In this document: positions 46,781-57,100 of the stretch, in pieces
How positions within the stretch are numbered: the first letter of the stretch is position 1
Layout of the letters: every line of letters begins with the position of its first letter
Assembly (NCBI GenBank): GCA_964036195.1
Contig: OZ038452.1
Location: 14,626,704 to 14,690,703 of the forward strand
Length of the DNA: 64,000 nt
Direction of reading: 5' to 3'
DNA from: Sphaerolaimus hirsutus
Taxonomy: Eukaryota; Nematoda; Chromadorea; Monhysterida; Sphaerolaimidae
Program-made: the position numbers and the translations under genes
Notes under the pieces: model-generated
Told to the model about the DNA's origin: nothing
Databases searched by the model: none
Seen by the model: the letters and a program-made list of their open reading frames with translations, nothing else

Positions 46781-49700
46781 TTATTCATCAGTCTTAGCAG
46801 TAACATGGGCCAAAGCGAATTTCAAATTGAAAAGCATGCACTTCATAGCCTTCGTCCAGCGCTCCTCAGAGTTCAAATGCAACTGGACAGAGTAGGAAGT
46901 CGTGCCGTCGACGATTTTGTCGCCGTGCATCGCGTGCGGCAGCACGCAGTCCGACTTGACGCCTTTTTGCTGCGTTAGGGCGAGATGTGGTAGAGCGACA
47001 ATTGAACAGGAAGGAAACGGACGTATTTAGGTGCACGTATTTACGCAGACTGAAAAACGGAGCGGCACGTTGCAGCCTTTAGGGATCGAAAGTTACGTTT
47101 TTATGAGCGCTGGCAATGTCAATGTGCCGCAGCTGCAGACAGTCAGAATATTAAGTTTCATGTGTGAAAGTTTCAAATTGCACATCAAACAAACTGCGTA
47201 CTGGCGAAAAATAATACAGCTATGAGTAGGGATGGCCAAAAAGGTTTTTCTCAACGACAGGGGTTTTTTTAAACCGTTTTTTTTTCAAAAACAGGGTTTT
47301 ATTTTCGTTTTTTTAAAGCTCCCAGATATGGCCATGAGTCAACATATACAGGTAAATCAGACAGGTGACAGTTCTTTGTGATGTAATATATAGCCATAGA
47401 ATGGCTGTGGAGCCATGGGATTTTTGGATTTCTGTCAAAAATATCCGTTTTATGTCGACTTATTACATATATCGGCTTGTCAAACATTCATGACTTCAAG
47501 TGAAGTTGACCATGGAATAGTGTATAAATTAGGTTGCAATAGAATGGTAATCTATTAGCAGTGATTTTTCACACAGTGCAAGTATACGGAGGCACATTGA
47601 CTGGGTATTATACACTACACTAAAATATCACGGCTTATCATGACACAATAGCATAAATAAATGGAAGCTTTCACACTAAAAATGCCACAAAACCATTGAA
47701 AACAACCACCAATGGTAATGGGTATGTGAAATTACGCACTTGCGCGCAAAAAAAATGCAAAATACCTAGTGCTTAGTACTAAAAATTTAGGCCAAGGTTT
47801 TTTTTAAACGGTCGGGTTGATTTTAAATAAAACGTTTTTATTTTTTAAACCTTTGAAAAAAAACCCAGCCATCCCTAGCTATGAGACGTATTTACTATGA
47901 TTACCCGCTCTGCCCTGGGTGGGAGTGCCATCTATTCTGACCCCCCTCCCTATCGAACAGCTATCATTTTGAGCGACTGTGAGAAATTTTGCCCCAATTT
48001 TCGCTCAAATGCGCTATTTTTCATACATCAACTAAACAAACGTCCCCGACTAAGGCGCTGCACACGCTAGTTGACATCGATTCCAGCGTCAACTCAGAGT
48101 CAACTTCATTTAGTTGACACAACCTATTTCTTAGTAGACATTTACGCAACTGCGTATGTGTTAACCTGTTTTTTGTTATTTTTTGGGTAGTTAGGTCTGT
48201 TTGTTAAATGATATTGTCAACTGCAAAAAAGACATTTTCAGAAATGAGATGACCCAACCTTCTTTAATGCTATTTGTGTGATTTAAATGTTCCTATATTG
48301 TTAAGCAAAATACATTTGATATTGTGACACTCAATTATTCATGTTAAAGTAAAGTATGATAATTTTAAAATTTATTTTCTTGTTACACATTGAAAATTTT
48401 TTAATTTGTGACATGTGTAATTGTGTGAATATTGTTTTGGTGATTCATGTAGTATTACTATAGGGCAATTTTTTGATATAACAACATGTTTAAATGATGC
48501 CTTAATGATAGATGAAAAAATTATTTTGCATCAAACCAACATTTATTTTTTATTGAACACAACAAATGTATATCATATTGCAAACAGTACCAGCAGAAAG
48601 ATAAGAAAATTTGGAACACAGTGATCACTGAACAAAAAGAAATGCATACAGGAAACAAAATATTTGATTTTTAGAAAATTCTATGTATAAATATTTCAAA
48701 GTTATGTTTTACTGCAATTTAAATTATGTAATACATGTCATTTGATAGAGGAAAAATATTCAAACATATTTTTTAATTGTTAAGAATGGAAACATATTTG
48801 ACTTTCAAGTGTGAAAAATTGCTGAGTTGAGCATGAATTCATGAATTTGACAAATACAATCATAATGATATGTCAATTGAGCAATTTGGCCATTTTATCC
48901 ATGACAGTCTGCATTTACCAGTCTTTATCCACTTTTTCACCTTTTCCCTCACTACTCCAGCATCAAATTACATTTTTTAGTAAGTTTTGTGATAAAATTT
49001 TTTTTTGAAGTTGACAAAGTTCAAAATTCATGGTTGTCAAGTGAGCGTGCGCGTACGATCAGTACAAAAACCTGATGTCAACTCAAGCAAAAAATTTGGA
49101 CAAAAATGTTTTTCTAAACTTTATTATGATTTTTCATGTAAAAAGTTCTTCTATGAAAGATGGAGTAAATTTTTCTCTATCAGAGTCTCAAAATTCATAC
49201 ATTTTCAATAAAAAATGAATTAATAAAGGTACTTTTAGAAAGTCAGGGAGTGCAGTGTCAACTAGCAAAAAAACATACTTTTTCATACTTTTTTGCACTA
49301 TTTTGGGCAGTTGACAATAAAGAGCGACTACTTGTGTCAATTGAATTTCTGTAAAATGAAAATGTCAACTAAAAACGTACACTTGCATGCACTAAATACA
49401 CATTTTTCATTAGTTGACATTTTCACTATAAAAATCAGTTATTTGAGTGCAGCAAAAATGTCAACTAAAGTTGATTTTTGCCTAATAAAATCACCCAATT
49501 GACAAAGGTAATCATCAAGCAATGTCAACTGAATGAAAAACGTACACTTTTTAGTGCACGCATGTCATTTTAGTTGACTTGTCACTTTCTCAAAATTGTC
49601 AACTGTCCAAATTTTTCAGTTGACACAAAAAAGTGTGCACGTTTTCAACTAAATAGGTTCTATGGTCAACTCAAAAGAAAACAGTTGACTCTGAGTTGAC

Positions 49701-52700
49701 TCAATCGACTTCTAAAATGTAGCGTCAACCACCGTGTGGAGCGCCTAAGATGAAAAAGAAATCCGCCCAAGCACCTCAGCAATCCTATCTCTAAGCTGGC
49801 CGACGCAATGTACGAAGGCGACCAGAGCCTGGTCGAACTTGCTCTGGCCCAGCGCCAACTTGAAGCCAGCGCCGTCATAGAACAACGGCCAGTAATGTCG
49901 TTGCGGACGCGTCGCGTCTTCAGGCAGCACGGCAATTTGCGACCGGGCGCCGCGCGGCACCGGCTCGTAGGTGCGGAACGTGAGCCCAGTCAACAGCGCC
50001 AACGACTGCGATGGCGCTAAACGTTGATTCAGTTAACGGAGATAGCGGGCAGTGAAACGGAATGTCTATTGGCCCGAAATGTCTATGTGCTGATTAGAGA
50101 TATTAAAAACGTTTTTTAGATAAAAACATCATTTTTTAATTATTATTAAATTACTTATTTAATGAATAAAATCTTTTGTTCTTTTTATTCACAACAAAAT
50201 CTTTTTGTTTTTGTCGCCTTTCGTCAAATGTTTGTCACGTCAAGTGAAATTGAACACGGGCTGGTTTAATCAAAACTAACCCCCCAACCGTACCACCGAC
50301 AATCTCACCTGCAACAGCAGCGCGGCGTGTCCCAGCGCGGTGTTAATCTCCGCCCACTTGACCGGCTCGTCGGGCAGTCGGCCCAACCGGAAGCCATTGA
50401 TGGTGCCAAAATGGTCGGCCGGCCAGATGTGGAAGAGCGTGTTGAGCGCGTTCGTGCGCGACAGCCGCTCGTACTGGTCCTTCAAATGGCGCAGTTCGCT
50501 CCGCCCAGAACGCTCTTCTGCGTCCAGGTCGAGCAGCTGCGTAAAATAATAGTACTTAGGTTAGGCCGCGTGTTGGGTAATTCGGGCAGACACTTTGATT
50601 TACCGTATTTCATCCAAATACACCCAGACGGTTAATTATTTCGCCAGCAAATTTTGAAGGTGGTTTGTATTCGAGGGGGGTTTATCATTTGGTCTGAAAT
50701 TTTGGTGAAGGATCATAGTAAAGCTTTTACATACACAAACTACGTATAGCTGCATGTAAATTGACAGCATGAACATGTACATTGCATAGATGATGTACAT
50801 TATTCCAGACGGGTGTTTAGAGGGGGGATTTCCGTCTCAGCTCGCTCAGACCTGGGGGTATTTCGATGGGGGGTCAATTCAAGAGGGGATGATTCTAGGA
50901 AATCGGTACACATACAGAAGCAAAACTAAAAAGACAGCCAGTCCATACTTATCACCCTCGCATAACAATCTCACCTGCCTTGACAAATCCCTGTACTGGT
51001 GCCAGAGCTTGCCCTCTTCCGCGTGCAGTTTCTCGTCGGCGTGTCTTTCCCGCTTGATCTGCTCATCGATGGCGTTCTCCTCGTCCCTGAGCTGGCGCAG
51101 TTCCGCTTGCAGGGCGGCCTCGTCGGCGCGCAGCTTGCTCAGTTGGCGCTCGTTGATGGCCGCGTCGAACGACTGCAATTGGGGTGTTGTTGAAAATTGA
51201 ATTGACTTGTCTCCGATTTGGGGTCTTTGCAAAAGGTGTTTGATGCACTTAGAATAGTGGTCAATTAGTAGACAGGGTCAACAAGTTAAGCAACTTTTGT
51301 TGTACTGAAGCACGTTTGCTGCATCGCATGTATACTCGGCGGACCGTAAAATGTGCAGAATCCTACCATGGTTAAATGAATAAAATCTTGTGATAAATAT
51401 CGTAATTAATTATTGCATAGTAAAAACGAAATATAAACACCTTCCCGGTCACGTCCGGCAGCCATTTTTTGATTTTACTTCTTATATCCTATCTAGGGTG
51501 TCAAATTTCCGTTTTCCGTTTCCGTTTTCCGCAGGCAAATTTTTTCCGTTTTCTGTTCCGTTTTCCGGCTGCTGAAATTTTTTTTCCGTTTTCCGTACCG
51601 TTTTCCGGTCACTATTTTTTCCGTTTCCGTTTTTCCGGCTCATTTTCCGTTTTCCGGCTAAATTTCAAATTTTTCCACCTTTTTTCCGTTTTCCGGCTCA
51701 ATTTCCAGTTTTTTAGTTTTTTTTCTGTTTTCCGCCTCAATTTTTGTTTTTGCGCATCATTTCACCTTTTTCTGGCTCAACTTTCTGTTTTCTGTTCCAG
51801 CCAAACTGGTAAACATTCATGCAGATTGTCAATTATGTAAATTTTTTCTGTTTCCAGCAAAATTTATGCAATTTTTTCCACTTCCAGCAAAATTTCAGCA
51901 AATTTTCTGGCAAAATTTCAGCAAATTTTTCTGTTTCTATGCAAATTTCATTTTTCTGTTTCCGTTTTTCCGGCCCCTTTTTCCGTTTTCCCGCCACTGA
52001 AAATTTTTTTCCGTTTCCGTTTTCCGTCAAGTGCAAAATTTTTTCCGTTTTCCGGCTGCTGAAATTTTTTTTCCGTTTCCGTTTTCCGTAAAAATTTTGT
52101 TTTGACACCCTAATCCTATCCCCAGTTCTACGGCGCCATTGAGGCTGAAACTTGGGGGAGATATTGGCGCAACCCCCTCTACTTTGCATGAATTGGGGGG
52201 TCGAGGCGACCCCCCCCCCCAATTAATGCGAAGTAGAGGGGGGTTGCGCCAATATCTCCCCCAAGTTTCAGCCTCGGGGACGCCCTAGAACTGGGGATAG
52301 GATATAAGAAGTAAAATCAAAAAATGACTGCCGGACGTGACCGGGAAGGTGTTTATGATGAAAACTATCATTTTTGGTTAATTATTCAGGTGGGCTATGG
52401 TAGGTTACCATACCAAGTGTTATGTCCGCCGAGTATACTGAAATTACACCACAAATCTTCACAAAAAAGAACACAATGCAAAACACCTGCTGCGCGGTGG
52501 CCGGCTGCGCGTCGCTGAGCCGCTTCAGCACGGCCCTATACTCGGCGCACTCCTTCTCCAGGGCGCGCAGGTGCCCGTCCATGGACTCGACCAGCTTGTC
52601 GGCGCAGTCGGCGCACATGGGCTGCCGCAGCGGGGCGCCATCGCTGCAGATGATTTCCAGCAGCTCGCCTTGCACCTTGGCCGTGGCGCCGAGCGTGCTG

Positions 52701-53203
52701 TCCGAGCCGTCGCAGGTGCTCGAGTACTGCAACGCAGATTGGATTGAATTAGAAGGAAGAGACAGACTGGCTTCCGGGGAGAGACAGGGGCCAGTTCCGC
52801 AAGTGGAGAAGTGAAATGGCAAAAGCGAAGTGAATTGAGAAGTAAAATGGCAGAAGCGAAGAGAAGCAACTTTTTTTTTTATTTACTTCCTTTTGTCAAA
52901 TTACTTGTTATTTCACTTCGCTTCGCTTTTGCCGTTTGCACTGTTACTTATCCAGTTGTGGAAAATCATACAAAAATGCGCCAAATGCCAAAGACCAACT
53001 GGCCACATCACGTGTACTTAACGCGAACTCACGTTGTTCCCGCACGATGATTCATCTGCGTTGCCATTCGGTGTTGCATCATTCAAGTTGACGTCGGCGG
53101 CCGCCTTGAGCAAGTGCCGCAGGCCGGCGCCGGCGTCCGACCGCGACACGGACTCGTCCAGCTGCACGGCGCCGTTGCAGTTGATGCAGCGCACCGCCGA
53201 CAT
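46781..53203 (-). CDS. BECN1: Beclin 1 (autophagy, ATG6), 6 exons, complete
   Basis: Scaffold subunit of the class III PI3-kinase (VPS34) complexes that start autophagosome formation. Exons: 53203-53033, 52726-52487, 51172-50975, 50536-50309, 50005-49775, 46969-46781, all joined in phase 0; 418 aa against 450 in human. N-terminal CINC zinc-like pair (residues 6-9). A BH3-like region (LGATAKVQGELLEIICSDG) is followed by MCADCADKLV, matching human LCEECTDTLL. A coiled coil spans exons 2-4 (Glu/Lys/Leu-rich, QLSKLRADEAALQAELRQL). The evolutionarily conserved domain starts with FHIWPADHFGTINGFRLGRL, almost identical to human, and ends with LNSEERWTKAMKCMLFNLKF, matching NSEEQWTKALKFMLTNLKW. Intron 5 (2.8 kb) and intron 2 (1.3 kb) are filled with nested transposons. 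Confidence 0.95.
47227..47877. mobile_element. family G, hAT-like element with 8-bp duplication, in Beclin intron 5
   Basis: Ends TAGGGATGGCCAAAAAGG and CCCAGCCATCCCTA, flanked by GCTATGAG on both sides (47219-47226 and 47878-47885). The interior repeats TTTTTTTAAACC near both ends. An 8-bp duplication and TAGGG ends are typical of hAT elements; no transposase remains. Confidence 0.85.
48053..49743. mobile_element. 1.7-kb GTTGAC-rich inverted-repeat element in Beclin intron 5
   Basis: The ends are GGCGCTGCACACGCTAGTTG and complement-like ACCGTGTGGAGCGCC, flanked by TAA on both sides. The word GTTGAC/GTCAAC occurs many times, dense at 48075-48120 and 49000-49730. The middle is AT-rich without a coding frame. 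The ends resemble families D and N (GGxGxC…CACACTAGTTGAC, 3-bp AT-rich duplications), as in PIF/Harbinger-type elements. Confidence 0.65.
50601..50908. mobile_element. family A element in Beclin intron 3
   Basis: Ends TACCGTATTTCATCCAAATA and TAGGAAATCGGTA, with AGGGGGGTTTATCATTTGG inside. It accounts for most of intron 50537-50974. Confidence 0.7.
51330..52439. mobile_element. family I element with two further elements nested (J, K) in Beclin intron 2
   Basis: The outer ends are GTATACTCGGCGGACCGT and GTCCGCCGAGTATAC. Inside, J (51434-52355) has long arms ATAAACACCTTCCCGGTCAC and complement, through CGTCCGGCAG and CTTATATCCTATC. Inside J, K (51493-52112) has ends TAGGGTGTCAAA and TTTGACACCCTA flanked by the 8-bp repeat ATCCTATC. 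K consists of degenerate TTTTCCGTTTTCCGGC units. This is three-level nesting. Confidence 0.8.
52787..52960. mobile_element. family E remnant in Beclin intron 1
   Basis: GGGGCCAGTTCCGCAAGTGG is followed by GAAGTGAAATGGC words and, after a T-run, complementary TTTCACTTCGCTTCGC. The right terminal repeat is missing or decayed. Confidence 0.55.
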
Positions 53204-54123
53204 GCCCTTTGTTTACTCAGCCGCAGCCCCCACGTGCTTGGCCCATCTGTTCGAAATCCGGATTTGGCTCTGGACCGGGTCATGAATAGGAACTTGGCCC
53301 ACGTCCAAGTTACTGCTTGCGTATTATACGCACGAGAGTGAAAGTGTAAAATTGCGAAAATGTGCTTGATTTTCCCATTTTTAATTTTTATAAGCGCTTT
53401 TTTCGTCCATAAACATGTTATACGCCTATTTTTGAAGATATTTTAGGCCTATTCTATTTACATTTATAGCTATTTCGAAATTTTGGACGGGTGCCAAGTA
53501 ACGATACAGGTCCCTCCCTTTGGCTCCGTATTCCGTATTTTGCATACTTAATTGTACACGAGCCCACACGGACACCAGGTCCAAATGCTGGCTAATTCAT
53601 TGCGACCGAACAAGTGCAAAATTCACGCAATCAAACCATGTACAGTAGAATTCTATGCTCGATTCCACGAACGCAATCACGGCGAGAGAAGAAGTGAAAG
53701 CCAGCGATTAAACACTTCTGAACAATCTGAATCTGCATAGGATAATTGCAAATGTTCGTTAAATTCCAGAACATTCTGCGCCACTGTTGTTTTAAAACGA
53801 ACGGCGGAGGCATCTGGCTCCACAGGAAATCAAATGCAAACATAAACGCTCAAACAAGTTTACAAATGGAGATGTTGTGATAGCCGAATAGGAGTTATTC
53901 GAGGCTTCTTAAGGTCCTGACGGTACATTGGAACAATGCCAAAAATTTATTGCGCCCTTTATGAAGAAAAATAAACTGCGTAGTGAAAAACCTAGATTTG
54001 CCTGAAAAACTTGTAATTTTATCAGAGGAAACCAGATGCTGGCCGGGGCCCGGAGATACTGAGCAAAATCCAAGTGAAAGATTACTGTCCGAAATCCGCT
54101 GATAAACCCATATCGCGAAAGAG
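53204..54123. promoter_or_regulatory. 920-nt divergent intergenic region between Beclin and AMT
   Basis: The two start codons face away from each other across this interval, so it must contain both promoters and 5' UTRs. It is GC-moderate near Beclin and AT-rich in the middle. No repeat family named here is inserted in it, unusual for this window. No individual element can be supported. Confidence 0.4.
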
Positions 54124-57100
54124 ATGTTTCTGTGCCGAAGAGCGTCTGCGTTGGGCGCCTTAGCCAACGGCTGCAGTCGTGCCGCGGCTTTCAGCTCTGC
54201 AACCAGTATAACACAGCCGAAACAGACCTGTCTCTACGATTTCCATTTAGATCATGGCGCCAAGGTTTGGTATTCAAGTTTCTGTCTACACCGTGGGGCG
54301 ACAATTTTGGGAGATTTCTGCATAAGCTGTTTTCTACTGATATTTATCGGCGCCCTGTGATGCTTATCCGCCAAAGTAAATACTTGGCATTGATCCAACC
54401 TCTGGACCAACGCAGATGGTCGATTTCGCCGGCTGGAACATGCCGATGCAGTACGCCGACCAGTCGATCATCGAGTCGTGCAGACACACGCGCACCCATT
54501 GCAGTCTCTTCGACGTGTCGCACATGCTGCAGAGCAACGTGCGCGGCAAGGATAGGTGAGTTACTGTAGTTTGTTGTTGGTTGAATTCTGCTGCCAGTTT
54601 CGCAAAAGAAGAAGTGAAAATAGTTTGAGAAGTGAAATGGGAAGTGAGAAGTAAAAATGAGAAGTGAATTGAGAAGTAAAATGAGAAGTAAAACGTGAAA
54701 AAAGAAGTGATAATTTTTTATATATACCGTATATCCTCGAATAAGACCCCAGGGGAGTTATTATTTCGTCAGAGGCTTTGGAGTGGGGAGTTATTTTTTC
54801 CTCAGAACTTGCACATTTTTGATTGTAAAAATGCATTCCGTCTTATCACGTAATCGAGGTATTTAACAATTTAACAACAACAAAAACAAGGTATTCATCT
54901 GAGCTCATCGGCATCCAAATCATTCAAATACACATTGTGGATACACATATCAAGTACTCAGAGGGTGAGTTATTCAAGTGGGTGGACTTATTCGAGGGGG
55001 GAGTTAATTTTTCCTCATCTGGCCAACAGGGGGGAGTTATTCAAGGATATACGGTAGTTAAACAACTCACCTGGTAGTTTTTAGCGTTTTCTGGTCACTT
55101 GTCACCTGTTTTTGAATTTTTACTTCAATTTTCACTTCTCATTTCACTTCTCAACTCACTTCTCATTTCACTTATCACTTCCCACTCCACTTCTCACTTC
55201 TCAAACGGTCTCACTTTTCACTCCTTCTTTTGCGAAAATGGCCCCAAATTGCGGCACTGTAGACGTTTTCCATGCGAGTTACCCTTTTCATAACAGAATA
55301 GCATTCATGGAGTCGCTGTGCGTGGCCGACATCGCCGCGCTCGACGCAGACTTCGGCACGCTCACTCTGTTCACCAACGAGAACGGTGGCATTGAGGATG
55401 ACCTAATCGTGACGAGAACATCCGGGGATCACTTGTATGTGGTTACGAATGCTGGACGAGCTGCTGAGGATTCGAAATTGATGCAGGTGTGAACATATTG
55501 CTGCAAATATGTATTTACTTGAAAAGGTCGTATAAAGAAGGGTAAAAATCTATTTTATAGCTGTATTTTTCACTGCTGGTGTTGGTTAAATTACAATAAT
55601 ATTGTTTTAGATGTCCAAATGCGGTGTACAGAGCCAGAATGCAGTGCATGAAGTGGAGCGTAATGTATAACCATGTTTACTGTGAACATACAATGGTTGT
55701 GGCCTTGCCAATGGACAATAGCCTTTCAAAATGATGTAGCCTTTGTTCTCAACAAGAACATGCAATTACTGTCAAGAAAATAGCGCGCCAAATAATTGCA
55801 AAAGGGTCAAGCCTATTACGCATGTAAACCCATCAAGCATGTAGAGCCATTATAGACACATTATACCCGCAGGGGTAAGAAAGGGGGCTTGTAACCCCAC
55901 CCCAAACCACCCAGCTATCTATCTATCCCAGAGGCAAATTGTTTCGGCTACTTTCCCCAGAACACCCCCCCCCCCTGTAAATTGCTTAGCTGTCTGGAGC
56001 GCTTTTGAGCAAGTTTACCCTTACTTTTACCAAAATCGCTAATTTTCATACTCTTTATAGATTTTCACCTTCAAAATCACACGGTCATGTATATTATTAT
56101 TTATTTTCATCATGCCTTGTATAATAAAATTCGTTCGGTCTACTTGCGTGATGGGTTTACATGCGTAATGGCACAGGGCCATTGCAAAATACCTAGCGAA
56201 TCAGTACTGAAAATATCAGCTGCCATTTAAAAAAGGATTACATGCTTGCGTTTTTAAGTGGTTTAATAACCATTGTCATTCCTGGTATACTCCAGTCACG
56301 TTGCACCCTGCACGCGTGGTGCCCGCTGGAAGCGTGCCAACTACTTTTTTATCAATGCTTTTTTCATAAAAAGTTAAGAAAAGTAATCTCTGTTATGGCG
56401 CTATATTTTCACTTATTTACAACAATGATTTTTTCATCTTTTATACAAAAATCACATGCTTCATCATAATTGGCACGCTTCCAACGTAAGACATAAATGC
56501 GTGCGATGGCAGAGTATCATGTCTAGGGTTGGCCGATGTTTTTTTTAAAACGTTTTTTATTTTTAAAAAAACATCGACCAAAAATTTTAGTACTAAGCAC
56601 TATGTATTTTGCAAAATTTTGCGCGCAAGCGCGCAATTTCACACACAAATTGACATTGGTGGTTGTTTACATTAGACACTGTCTGATATACCTATATATG
56701 AAGGGTGTGCTTCTAAAAGTACCGATCTACGAATTTTTCAAATTTGAGTTAGGACCATTTTTGGGGTCCCCATAAAAATGCGCTTCAAAAATATATATAA
56801 TATGTGGGGGGTGCGAAATTCAATTTTGAGATATGGGGGGTTGAAAAAAGCAAAAAATCGCAAAATACAGTTTTTGAAATTTTAAAAGTACCGATCTACA
56901 AGCTTTTTCAGCTTTTGTGTCTTTAAAAGTACCGATCTACACACTTTTTTCAAAACTGTTCTTTTAAATGTACCGATCTGCACATTATTTTTTGTGCTTC
57001 TAAAAGTACCGATGTCAGATCGGCGTCCGGTTGCGCAAAAACTCATTTTGTGCTTTTTTATTATGGGTAAAAGTACCGATCTACAGCTTTCTGATTTTGT

